13,148 nt of DNA from Niveispirillum sp. (GTDB lineage: Bacteria > Pseudomonadota > Alphaproteobacteria > Azospirillales > Azospirillaceae): the NCBI GenBank assembly GCA_016463045.1, contig JAEMSB010000046.1, positions 1 to 13,148 of the forward strand, given 5' to 3'. Below the pieces are notes generated by a model that was not told where the DNA came from, searched no databases, and saw only the letters and a list, made by a program, of their open reading frames with translations. This document shows positions 1 to 7,042 of the stretch, in pieces. The position numbers and the translations under genes are program-made. Position 1 is the first letter of the stretch; each line of letters opens with the position of its first letter.

Positions 1-156
1 CACCGCCACCACGACATTGACCAGCAGCGCCGGCAGCGCCACCCCGGCATCGACATGCCCCGCCAGCAGCAAGGCCAGCAGGATCGCCGCCGTCGGCCCG
101 ACCAGCGCCACGCCGATCAGCACGAACCGAACCGGCCGCACCTCATACCACCGCAT
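1..156 (-). CDS. N-terminus of a membrane protein (partial, cut by window edge)
   Basis: The reverse strand reads from ATG at 156-154 to the window edge without a stop, giving 52 residues. After a short basic/aromatic start (MRWYEVRPVRF) come a hydrophobic stretch at about residues 11-33 and a second hydrophobic run at about 41-52. This is an N-terminal TM anchor, possibly a hairpin of two helices. An AGGGA Shine-Dalgarno lies just upstream of the ATG, and the frame upstream is closed by a stop, so this start is well supported. Sensor histidine kinases in this group often begin with such an anchor, but no catalytic part is visible, so the function is left open. It is co-directional with maeB, 233 bp downstream of it. 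Confidence 0.6.
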   Translation of the reverse strand, partial: MRWYEVRPVRFVLIGVALVGPTAAILLALLLAGHVDAGVALPALLVNVVVAV

Positions 157-281
157 CTGTCCCTGCCATTCTTATCATTTCCCTCCCGCCAGAGAGCGGG
201 ACCGGAGGAGATAACATTGCCGCAGGGCCAGGGTAACAGCATCACGGAAACTTAATAATTGAGCCCGCCTGTGACGATTTC

Positions 282-382
282 GCGTAGGTCAGGTCGAGCG
301 CAGCGCGCGAGCCCTGACAGAAAAGGCCTTTGATCCTTTACTGTCAGGGCTCAGGGCTGACGCCCCTCGACCTGACCTACGC
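282..382. repeat. 101-nt multi-arm palindromic element (cloverleaf-like)
   Basis: Perfect 17-bp outer arms (282-298 GCGTAGGTCAGGTCGAG and 366-382) enclose a perfect 12-bp inner stem (309-320 GAGCCCTGACAG and 341-352). That stem extends, after one A/A mismatch, by 5 bp (322-326 with 335-339). Short hairpins may also form on each flank (around 298-306, and 354-357 with 362-365), giving a cloverleaf-like fold. It fills the gap between maeB (ending at 390) and the membrane protein starting at 156, both leftward. No T-run follows, so it looks more like a dispersed palindromic element (REP/MITE-like) or an RNA processing/attenuation structure than a classic intrinsic terminator. No second copy is seen in the window. 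Confidence 0.75.
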
Positions 383-389
383 CCGCCCG

Positions 390-2663
390 TTACCGTGCCA
401 AACTGTCATGCGCCGCCATGATGGCCGCCGTGGTCAGCTCATTGACGGTGGCCCCCATCTGCACCACCTGCACCGGCTTATCCATGCCGATCAGCAGCGG
501 GCCGATCAGGTTGCCGCCGCCGAATTTGTGCAGCAGCTTGGCCCCGATATTGGCGGCGTGCAGGGCCGGCATGATCAGCACATTGGCCGCCCCTGACAGG
601 CGCGCGAACGGGTACAGGCGCTTCATCAGATCGTAATCAAGCGCCGTGTCGGCTGACATCTCGCCGTCATATTCGAAATCGACCTTGCGCTTGTCCATCA
701 GCGATACGGCTTCGCGCACATGGGCGGCACGGTCGCGCATGGGCTGGCCGAAATTGCTGAAAGACAGGAAGGCGACGCGCGGTTCATGGCCCATCTGGCG
801 GGCCATGCGCGCCGACTGGATGGCGATATCGGCCAATTGTTCGGGCGTCGGACGCTCATGCACCGTCGTGTCGGAGATGAAGACGGTGCGCTTGCGCGTG
901 GCCAGCACCGACAGGCCGAACACGATATGGTCGGGCTGCGGATCGATCACGCGTTCGATATCCTCGAAACTGACGGCGAAGGAACGGGTCAGGCCCGTCA
1001 CCATGGCGTCGGCATCGCCCGTGGCCACCATGCAAGCGGCAAAGACATTGCGGTTCTGGTTGACCCAGCGCTGACAATCACGGTGCAGGTGGCCGCGCCG
1101 CTGCAAACGCTTGTACAGGAAGTCGGTATAGCGCTCGATATTGGGGGCACCGAAACGGGCATTCTGGATATCCAGCGGCTCCACCCCCGACAGGCCCAGG
1201 CTGGCCAGCTTTTCCTGCACCACATTCTCACGCCCGATCAGGACCGGGTGGCCGAACCCACCGGAGCGATAGGCGATGGCGGCACGGATGGCCCGCTCCT
1301 CCTCACCCTCGGCAAACACCACGCGGCGCGGGCTGCTGCGCAGCTTGTCGGCGATCAACTGCAAACTGTCCGCTGTCGGGTCCAGGCGCAGGCGCAGGGA
1401 CCGGCGATATTCATCCATATCGACAATGGGCTTGCGCGCCACGCCCGTGTCCATCGCCGCCTGAGCCACGGCGGCGGGAATGGTGGAGATCAGGCGCGGA
1501 TCGAAAGGCACCGGAATGATATATTCCGGGCCATAGCGCAGGCGGCGGCCGGAATAGGCGGCATCCACCTCATCCGGCACATCCTCGCGCGCCAGAGCCG
1601 CCAGCGCGCGGGCGGCGGCGATCTTCATCTGGTCGTTGATGGTGCTGGCCCGCACATCCAGGGCGCCGCGGAAGATATAGGGGAAGCCCAGGACATTATT
1701 GACCTGATTGGGATAATCCGACCGGCCCGTGGCGACGATGGCATCGTCACGCACCTGCCGCACCTCTTCCGGCGTGATCTCCGGGTCGGGGTTGGCGAGC
1801 GCGAAGATGATCGGGTTCTTGGCCATGGACTTCACCATGGCGGGCGTCATCGCCCCCTTGGCCGACAGGCCCACGAACACATCCGACCCGGCGACCGCAT
1901 CGGCCAACGAACGGGCATCGGTCACCACGGCATGCGCCGATTTCCACTGGTTCATGCCCTCGGCCCGGCCCTTCCAGACCACGCCCTTGGTGTCGCACAG
2001 CGTGATGTTCCCGTGCGGAATACCCATGGACTTGAACAGCTCGGCACAGGCGATGGCGGCGGCACCGGCGCCATTGATGACCAGCCTGGTTTCCTTGATG
2101 TCGCGGCCCGTCATTTCCAGGGCGTTGAACAGGCCGGCGGCGGCGATGATGGCGGTACCATGCTGATCATCATGGAAGACGGGAATGTCCATCAGCTCCC
2201 GCAGGCGCTGCTCGATGATGAAACAGTCCGGGGCCTTGATATCTTCCAGATTGATGCCGCCGAAGCTGGGACCCAGATAGCGGACGGAATTGATGAATTC
2301 CTCCACGTCGCGGGTATCGACCTCCAGGTCAATGCCATCGACATCGGCAAAGCGCTTGAACAGGACGGCCTTGCCCTCCATCACCGGCTTGGATGCCAGG
2401 GCGCCTAAGTCACCCAGGCCCAGAACGGCGGTGCCGTTGGAGATGACGGCGACGATATTGCCCTTGGCTGTATAATCATAGGCCGTGGACGGGTCGGCAT
2501 GGATGCGCAGGCATGGCGTGGCCACCCCCGGCGAATAGGCCAGCGACAAGTCGCGCTGCGTGGCCATCGGCTTGGTAGGGGTGATTTCCAGCTTACCGGG
2601 ACGCCCGCTACTATGCAGCAGCAGGGCTTCTTCCTCGGTAATGCGCTTATCGATACCGGCCAT
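390..2663 (-). CDS. maeB: NADP-dependent malic enzyme with C-terminal phosphotransacetylase-like domain (MaeB type)
   Basis: A cytoplasmic enzyme of 757 residues, close to the roughly 760 usual for MaeB. It is expected to convert malate + NADP+ to pyruvate + CO2 + NADPH, linking the TCA cycle to gluconeogenesis and NADPH supply. The N-terminal malic domain (about 17-160) has the conserved SLAYSPGVA segment (about 40-48, with the likely catalytic Tyr43), PVMEGKAVLFK with Lys98, and the metal-site acids E140/D141 and D165 (VFHDDQHGT). The nucleotide-binding domain (about 160-400) carries NGAGAAA at 197-203. From about residue 430 to the end is a phosphotransacetylase-like domain. In this family that part is regulatory (acetyl-CoA binding, oligomerisation) rather than a proven acetyltransferase. 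The ATG at 2663-2661 is preceded by a purine-rich stretch (AGAGGAAG). It appears monocistronic and is divergent from the antitoxin gene. Confidence 0.95.
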   Translation of the reverse strand: MAGIDKRITEEEALLLHSSGRPGKLEITPTKPMATQRDLSLAYSPGVATPCLRIHADPSTAYDYTAKGNIVAVISNGTAVLGLGDLGALASKPVMEGKAVLFKRFADVDGIDLEVDTRDVEEFINSVRYLGPSFGGINLEDIKAPDCFIIEQRLRELMDIPVFHDDQHGTAIIAAAGLFNALEMTGRDIKETRLVINGAGAAAIACAELFKSMGIPHGNITLCDTKGVVWKGRAEGMNQWKSAHAVVTDARSLADAVAGSDVFVGLSAKGAMTPAMVKSMAKNPIIFALANPDPEITPEEVRQVRDDAIVATGRSDYPNQVNNVLGFPYIFRGALDVRASTINDQMKIAAARALAALAREDVPDEVDAAYSGRRLRYGPEYIIPVPFDPRLISTIPAAVAQAAMDTGVARKPIVDMDEYRRSLRLRLDPTADSLQLIADKLRSSPRRVVFAEGEEERAIRAAIAYRSGGFGHPVLIGRENVVQEKLASLGLSGVEPLDIQNARFGAPNIERYTDFLYKRLQRRGHLHRDCQRWVNQNRNVFAACMVATGDADAMVTGLTRSFAVSFEDIERVIDPQPDHIVFGLSVLATRKRTVFISDTTVHERPTPEQLADIAIQSARMARQMGHEPRVAFLSFSNFGQPMRDRAAHVREAVSLMDKRKVDFEYDGEMSADTALDYDLMKRLYPFARLSGAANVLIMPALHAANIGAKLLHKFGGGNLIGPLLIGMDKPVQVVQMGATVNELTTAAIMAAHDSLAR

Positions 2664-2811
2664 TTTCCCAAACTTCCTCTTTTATGTTCCGCCCAGCGCC
2701 CCCGCCGGTACGGATTGGTATGTTGGTATGCATCGTAACGATCGAATGCTACCGTTTCCAGACCCATGACATTGCGAAAGTGACGCAACAGCCGCCAGCG
2801 CACCCCATGAC
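2664..2811. promoter_or_regulatory. Divergent intergenic region with an 8-bp tandem repeat and a small palindrome
   Basis: This separates maeB (leftward) from the antitoxin gene (rightward) and should contain the maeB promoter. TTGGTATG occurs twice in tandem at 2715-2730. It is followed closely by the palindrome ATCG-TAA-CGAT at 2732-2742. Such paired repeats can be regulator sites; that is inference. No convincing sigma-70 promoter for maeB was recognised. Confidence 0.3.
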
Positions 2812-2840
2812 TTGCTCCGAACTCCACCGGGCGCGATACT
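2812..2840 (+). promoter_or_regulatory. Putative sigma-70 promoter of the antitoxin gene, predicting a leaderless mRNA
   Basis: TTGCTC (2812-2817, -35-like) and GATACT (2835-2840, -10-like) are separated by exactly 17 bp. The expected transcription start, about 7 nt after the -10 box, coincides with the ATG at 2848. No Shine-Dalgarno precedes that ATG, which fits a leaderless transcript. The hexamers match consensus at only 3 and 4 of 6 positions, so the case rests on spacing and position. Confidence 0.45.
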
Positions 2841-2847
2841 CGCTCCC

Positions 2848-3045
2848 ATGGAACAGGCAGGCTCCATCTTCGACGACGTGGACGAGGCGCGGAAGGCACG
2901 CGCCATCGAAGAGGCACGCGCCGACGTCGCCGCCGGTCGCGTCGTACCACACGCCGTGGTCGGCCCCTGGCTGCTGAAACTGGCCGATGCCCTGGAACGC
3001 GGCGAAGCTTTGCCCCCCGCCCCCCACTCGGGCGTGCCCCGGTGA
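2848..3045 (+). CDS. Type II antitoxin-like small protein (partner of a ParE/RelE-family toxin)
   Basis: A 65-residue, acidic-to-mixed, soluble protein. Its central part, EARADVAAGRVVPHAVVGPW followed by LLKLADAL, resembles short antitoxins encoded directly upstream of ParE/RelE-family toxins, where ADxAAGRVxPHxxVxxWL is typical. These bind the toxin and usually repress their own operon. ATG 2848 was chosen because the homologous part begins just after it and a suitable -10 box lies 7 nt upstream; a TTG at 2812 in the same frame would add 12 residues of non-characteristic sequence. The stop (3043-3045) overlaps the GTG of the toxin reading frame in the arrangement GTGA. The frame is intact although the toxin frame is broken, so it may be an orphan antitoxin or a remnant too young to have decayed. 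Confidence 0.65.
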   Translation: MEQAGSIFDDVDEARKARAIEEARADVAAGRVVPHAVVGPWLLKLADALERGEALPPAPHSGVPR

Positions 3046-3312
3046 CATTGGTCACCTGGACCGAAACCGCCATTGATGACCTTTAGGCTCATGCGGCCTA
3101 TATCGCGTAATTTAATCCCTATGCCGCCAGCCGCATCGTCCGACAGCTTTTCACCGACGGCAACAGCCTCGCCACCTTTCCCAAAGGCGGCAAAGCCCGC
3201 CCTGATGGCACGCGCGAGCTGGCCGTCGCATCCCTATGTCCTGGTCTATGACATCGCAAAGGATGAAGTCCGCATCCTGCGCGTCTGGCACGGCGCACAG
3301 GACCGGGGGTAA
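3042..3312 (+). pseudogene. Degraded ParE/RelE-family toxin (two stops plus a frameshift)
   Basis: From GTG 3042, overlapping the antitoxin stop by 4 nt, the frame reads VTLVTWTETAIDDL, then TAG (3084-3086), AHAAYIA, then TAA (3108-3110), then FNPYAASRIVRQLF and on to KARPDGTRELAVA. This is the usual ParE order: a TxxAxxDL start, the HAAYIAxxNPxAA helix, then GTREL. Around 3215-3235 the homology moves to another frame (+1 inserted or 2 deleted bases). It continues there as HPYVLVYDIAKDEVRILRVW to HGAQDRG and stop 3310-3312, the characteristic ParE C-terminal strand. Reassembled length is about 90 residues, normal for ParE. Both stops can be explained by single substitutions of CAG/GAG and CAA/GAA. 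The toxin, which in active members blocks gyrase or cleaves mRNA, should not be made in full length here. Confidence 0.85.
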
Positions 3313-3392
3313 GTACCCCAGGCCCGTATGTTGTGCCCGACGGCAAAGTCGGTTAAGCCCGGCACAGGCCGCGAGGTAGCGAAGGATGTGGC

Positions 3393-4388
3393 ATGCAGCT
3401 GATCGTCGAAATGCGCAGCGGGTCGCATCTTTACGGCACCGCCACACCGCAATCCGATCTGGATTACAAGGGCGTGTTTCTGCCCGACGCGCGCGACATC
3501 CTGTTGCAACGGGTTCCCGCCACAATTTGTGAGGGACCGCAAAAGCAACAGGGTCAGCGCAACCTGCCCGGCGCCGTTGACCGCGACCTGTTCAGCTTGC
3601 AGCGCTATCTGGAACTGCTGGCCGATGGGCAGACCCTGGCGCTGGAGATGCTGTTCGCCCCCAACAGCGCCATCATCAGCACCCCGCATCCGATCTGGCT
3701 GGAAATACAGGCCCACCGCCAACGCCTTCTTTGCCGAAAGGTGGAAGCCGCCCTGCGCTATTCCCAGCGGCAGGCGCATCGGTTCGGTATCCGCGGACAG
3801 CGTGTGAACGCCGCCACCATGGCCCTGAACTGGCTGCGCGGGGTTGAGCAATCGCTGGGACCTGGAGCGGCACTGGCCGATGCCGATCCAGAACGGGCCT
3901 TGGGGGGTGATCATCCCCATATCGGCTTTGTGGACTTGACCATGCCGGGCGGGGTGCTGGTACGGCATCTGGAAGTATGCGGCAAGAAACTGTCATTCCA
4001 GGCCAGCATCGGGAACGCCCGTGACGTGGTGGAACGGCTGATGGCTGAATATGGACGGCGCAGCTTGGATTCGGCGGCTGCCAATGGCGTCGACTGGAAA
4101 AGCATGGCCCATGCGGTGCGTATCGGGCGGCAGACTGTGGAATTGATGGTGCATGGTCACATCACCCTTCCCCGCCCCGACGCCCTGGAAATCCTCGCTA
4201 TCCGTCAGGGCCAGGTGCCGGTGGACCGGGTGGAGGCAATGGTGGAAGACCTGCACCAACAGGCCGAAAACGCCTTCCGCACCTCGCCCCTGCCGGAACA
4301 ACCCGATATGCTGTTCATGGAAGAACTGGTCCTGCGCGCCTATCGCATGCAGGTTTGCACAGGCTTGGATGGTAATGGACGCGATTGA
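3393..4388 (+). CDS. RlaP/YcgL-type nucleotidyltransferase (DNA polymerase beta superfamily), first of a tandem pair
   Basis: A soluble 331-residue protein. The N-terminus holds the minimal nucleotidyltransferase signature: GS at residues 10-11, then SDLDYKG with the metal-binding pair D22 and D24 (GSHLYGT...SDLDYKGVF). This is the Pol-beta fold as seen in the RlaP/YcgL family (COG3541-like), predicted from genome context in other bacteria to add nucleotides or modify ends in RNA repair. The remaining approximately 300 residues are helical and without recognised motifs; an alpha-helical bundle usually follows the catalytic domain in this family. The start ATG has a GAAGGA Shine-Dalgarno (3381-3386) at 6-nt spacing. 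The 3' end overlaps the next gene, so the pair is probably co-translated. No substrate can be read from the sequence. Confidence 0.75.
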   Translation: MQLIVEMRSGSHLYGTATPQSDLDYKGVFLPDARDILLQRVPATICEGPQKQQGQRNLPGAVDRDLFSLQRYLELLADGQTLALEMLFAPNSAIISTPHPIWLEIQAHRQRLLCRKVEAALRYSQRQAHRFGIRGQRVNAATMALNWLRGVEQSLGPGAALADADPERALGGDHPHIGFVDLTMPGGVLVRHLEVCGKKLSFQASIGNARDVVERLMAEYGRRSLDSAAANGVDWKSMAHAVRIGRQTVELMVHGHITLPRPDALEILAIRQGQVPVDRVEAMVEDLHQQAENAFRTSPLPEQPDMLFMEELVLRAYRMQVCTGLDGNGRD

Positions 4389-5160
4389 TCCCGGCATGCG
4401 CCGGCGGGTGCAGGCAGAATTGGACCGGATGGCGGCGGATAACCACGTCACCATCCTGTTCGCCATCGAATCCGGCAGCCGGTCCTGGGGCTTTCCCTCA
4501 CGCGACAGCGACTATGATGTCCGTTTCGTCTATCTCCGCCCCCTCGCCGATTACCTGTCGGTAAGCAGCCGGCGGGATGTGATCGAACGACCGATCGACC
4601 CGGTGCTGGATATTGGCGGCTGGGACCTGCGCAAGGCGCTGCAATTATCATTGCGGTCCAACGCCGCCCTGCTGGAATGGCTATCGTCACCCCTCAGCTA
4701 CCGCACGGAAGCGGCATCGGTTGGCACCATTCGCCAATTGGTGCGTTCCGCCGCCGATCCCAACGCCCTGGCCGTCCATTATTTGCATCTCGGACGGCGC
4801 AGCCTGGAGAAGATGCAGGCGGATGGGGAGGCGGTTCGGCCAAAGGATTACTGCTACGCGCTGCGCGCCGCTTGTTGCCTGGAATGGCTGCTGCGGTTCC
4901 ATGAGCCGCCTCCCATGGACATGCCATCGCTGCTGTCCGGCCTGACACCGGGCACGGCGCTTTTGGCACGGATCCATGACCTGATTGCCCGAAAGGCAGG
5001 GGGTGGGGAACAGGACCGGCAGGCACGCGATACGATGCTGGACCAATTCCTGACCGACCGCCTTAACCCCACGCCACCGCCCTTGCCGTCGGTAGACCGG
5101 GATCGGGTGGCTGCGGATATCGACCGTGCTTTCTGCGCCATCGCCCTGGCGGGATCGTGA
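4375..5160 (+). CDS. RlaP/YcgL-type nucleotidyltransferase, second of a tandem pair
   Basis: A soluble 261-residue protein, close to the usual full length of YcgL/RlaP proteins. The signature is at residues 30-53: AIESGSRSWGFPSRDSDYDVRFVY, with G34-S35 and the metal-binding acids D46 and D48. The following RPLADYLS and DIGGWDLRKALQLSLRSNA segments, then LLEWLSSP, are typical of the family, so this is the more canonical of the two copies. The first gene's catalytic segment differs clearly (YGT...SDLDYKG), which suggests paralogues with different roles rather than a recent duplication. ATG 4375 was chosen; ATG 4369 is equally possible and adds two residues. Both overlap the end of the upstream gene (stop at 4388), implying translational coupling. 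A stop at 5158-5160 is followed after 9 nt by the convergent small gene. Confidence 0.8.
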   Translation: MDAIDPGMRRRVQAELDRMAADNHVTILFAIESGSRSWGFPSRDSDYDVRFVYLRPLADYLSVSSRRDVIERPIDPVLDIGGWDLRKALQLSLRSNAALLEWLSSPLSYRTEAASVGTIRQLVRSAADPNALAVHYLHLGRRSLEKMQADGEAVRPKDYCYALRAACCLEWLLRFHEPPPMDMPSLLSGLTPGTALLARIHDLIARKAGGGEQDRQARDTMLDQFLTDRLNPTPPPLPSVDRDRVAADIDRAFCAIALAGS

Positions 5161-5169
5161 CACCCGCCC

Positions 5170-5382
5170 TCAAACCACAATATTCAACAATGTCCCGCGC
5201 ACGCCGGTGGTCAGCGGCTGGTTCACGCCCAACGGCTGTACCGTCAGGCCGGCCTTGGTCGCGTCTTCCGCCGCCCGCTCAAAGGACGATTGATTGCCCT
5301 TGGCGGGGTCCAGGCCGCGCTTGGCCAATGCCACGTCGGCGCAGCTCTCGCAGCGATATCCGTTGACCATCTCCATGGGCAC
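5170..5382 (-). CDS. Small conserved-looking hypothetical protein with a CxxC motif
   Basis: A reverse-strand frame of up to 70 residues. From the second in-frame start it reads MEMVNGYRCESCADVALAKR, then GLDPAKG. The NGYRCxxCxDVxLAKRGxDP pattern looks like a real protein motif (a possible zinc or redox CxxC pair near the N-terminus), not like an antisense shadow, and no gene lies opposite it. Three starts are possible: GTG 5382, ATG 5376 and ATG 5370. None has a clear Shine-Dalgarno, so the start is uncertain. It is convergent with the nucleotidyltransferase pair (9 nt apart) and divergent from the AbgT operon (115 bp apart). Function unknown. Confidence 0.5.
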   Translation of the reverse strand: MPMEMVNGYRCESCADVALAKRGLDPAKGNQSSFERAAEDATKAGLTVQPLGVNQPLTTGVRGTLLNIVV

Positions 5383-5497
5383 AGACTGTCACGGATCGTC
5401 GGCTTTGTCGTGACGCCCCCTCTCGCCCCGACAGCCCACTTGCTCTATCTTCGCCACCGACGCCCGGCAAACGGGGCGCGGAGCAAAAGAGGAAAAC
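5383..5497. promoter_or_regulatory. Divergent upstream region of the transporter-exonuclease-ligase operon
   Basis: The 115-bp gap between the small CxxC gene (leftward) and the AbgT gene (rightward) must hold the promoter of the long rightward operon. A strong Shine-Dalgarno, AGAGGA at 5488-5493, stands 4 nt before ATG 5498. No convincing -35/-10 pair or operator palindrome was recognised. Confidence 0.35.
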
Positions 5498-7042
5498 ATG
5501 GCAGTTTCGGACATTGAGGCAAAAGCGGGCGGTGGCATTCTGGGGGCGATTGAGCGGGTGGGCAACCGGTTGCCCGATCCGGCCACCCTGTTCCTGATCG
5601 CCATCATCATTCTGGTGGCGCTGTCGGCCATCCTATCATCCATGGGTGTGTCGGCCATCCATCCGGGGACGGGTAAGGAACTGGTCGCCACCAATCTTCT
5701 GTCGGCGGACAATATCCGCCGTTTCCTGACCGACCTGCCCACCATCTTCGCCAGCTTCCCACCCCTGGCCGTGGTTCTGCTCTGTGTCATGGGTGTCGGT
5801 GTCGCGGAAAAGACCGGCCTGATCGGCGTGTCGCTGGGTGCCCTGGTCCGCGCCGTGCCGAAAAGCCTGCTGACCCTGATCGTGGTCTTTGCCGGTGTAC
5901 AGTCCAGCATGGCGACCGATGCCGGCTATGTCGTGCTGATCCCGCTGGCCGGCATGTTGTTCCACAGCTCCGGCCGCCACCCCATCGCCGGTATTGCGGC
6001 GGCCTTTGCCGGCGTGTCGGGGGGCTTTTCCTCCAACCTGCTGGTCACCTCGCTCGACCCGCTGCTGGGCGGGATCAGTACGGCGGCGGCCCGTCTGGTC
6101 GATCCGAACTATGAGGTGCTGGCCACCGCCAACTGGTATCTGATGGCGGCCTTCGTGCCCCTGTTCACCATCATCGGGACGGTGGTGACCGAACGGCTGA
6201 TTGAACCACGTCTGATGCGCACAGCCCCGGTCGCGGCCGGGCTGGTGGTCGCAACAGAGGAACCCAGCGCCGAACAGCAGGCCAATGAGAAGCGTGGGCT
6301 GCGCTATGCCGGCCTTGCCATCCTGGCCATCACCGCCCTGTTCGGTGTGGCCGTCGTGCCGGAAGGCGCCATCCTGCGCGATGCCAACGGCACCGTCGAA
6401 CCCTTCCTGCGCGGCATCGTGGCGGTCCTGTTCATCAGCTTCCTGCTGATCGGCATCGCATACGGTGTCGGCGCCCGCATCATCCGCAATGACCGCGATG
6501 TCGTGAAGATGATGAGCCAGTCCATGTCCGACATGGGCGGCTATATCGTGCTGGCCTTCTGCTGCGCGGTGTTCATTGCGCTGTTCGGCTGGTCCAACCT
6601 GGGCGGCATCCTGGCGGTGAACGGGGCGGCCTTCCTGAAGGATGCCGGCTTCACGGGCCTGCCGCTGCTGCTGGCCATCATCATCGTCTCGGCCCTGATC
6701 AACATCCTGATCGGCAGCGCGTCGGCCAAATGGGCTATCCTGGGTCCTGTGATGGTGCCGATGCTGATGCTGCTGGGCATCACGCCGGAGGCGACGCAGG
6801 CAGCCTATCGGGTGGGTGACAGCTTCACCAACCCGATCACGCCGCTGCTGCCCTATTTCCCGCTGATCCTGATCATGTGTCAGCGGTACGTGCCCAGCTT
6901 TGGCATCGGATCGCTGCTGGCCACCATGCTGCCGCTGGCCATGTGGATGGGTATCGGCGCGGTCGCTCTTTTCTGCGGCTGGTATCTGGCGGAACTACCG
7001 CTGGGTCCGGGCGCCTTTGTCCATATGCCGGCGGGGTCCTGA
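5498..7042 (+). CDS. AbgT-family transporter
   Basis: An inner-membrane protein of 514 residues, matching the roughly 510 typical of the AbgT family. Family members either import p-aminobenzoyl-glutamate (E. coli AbgT) or act as proton-driven exporters of sulfonamide antimetabolites (MtrF, YdaH). It starts with the characteristic IERVGNRLPDPATLF before the first TM segment. Later come SSMATDAGYVVLIPLAGMLF, FAGVSGGFSSNLLVTSLDPL (a re-entrant hairpin region) and the second hairpin with SASAKWAILGPVMVPMLMLL, then GDSFTNPITPLLPYFPLIL. About ten or more hydrophobic segments are visible. The ATG 5498 has a clear AGAGGA site. The stop overlaps the start of the exonuclease gene by one base (TGATG), so it heads an operon with DNA-repair genes. 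Whether it imports folate precursors or exports drugs cannot be read from the sequence. Confidence 0.92.
   Translation: MAVSDIEAKAGGGILGAIERVGNRLPDPATLFLIAIIILVALSAILSSMGVSAIHPGTGKELVATNLLSADNIRRFLTDLPTIFASFPPLAVVLLCVMGVGVAEKTGLIGVSLGALVRAVPKSLLTLIVVFAGVQSSMATDAGYVVLIPLAGMLFHSSGRHPIAGIAAAFAGVSGGFSSNLLVTSLDPLLGGISTAAARLVDPNYEVLATANWYLMAAFVPLFTIIGTVVTERLIEPRLMRTAPVAAGLVVATEEPSAEQQANEKRGLRYAGLAILAITALFGVAVVPEGAILRDANGTVEPFLRGIVAVLFISFLLIGIAYGVGARIIRNDRDVVKMMSQSMSDMGGYIVLAFCCAVFIALFGWSNLGGILAVNGAAFLKDAGFTGLPLLLAIIIVSALINILIGSASAKWAILGPVMVPMLMLLGITPEATQAAYRVGDSFTNPITPLLPYFPLILIMCQRYVPSFGIGSLLATMLPLAMWMGIGAVALFCGWYLAELPLGPGAFVHMPAGS

Noticed and set aside
720..2408. Long forward open frame (562 codons) opposite maeB
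   Set aside because: It lies wholly antisense to the clearly conserved malic enzyme. Its product is low-complexity (rich in G, H, D, Q and R) with no motifs, as expected of an antisense frame in high-GC DNA.
3331..3359. TTGTGC...TAAGCC as a promoter for the nucleotidyltransferase pair
   Set aside because: The hexamers are weak matches, and part of the spacer is a small hairpin (3337-3341 with 3348-3352). The support is not enough for a feature.
3246..3968. Reverse open frame (240 codons) opposite the ParE remnant and first nucleotidyltransferase
   Set aside because: It is antisense to a gene with a recognisable catalytic motif and a good ribosome site; it has no motif of its own.
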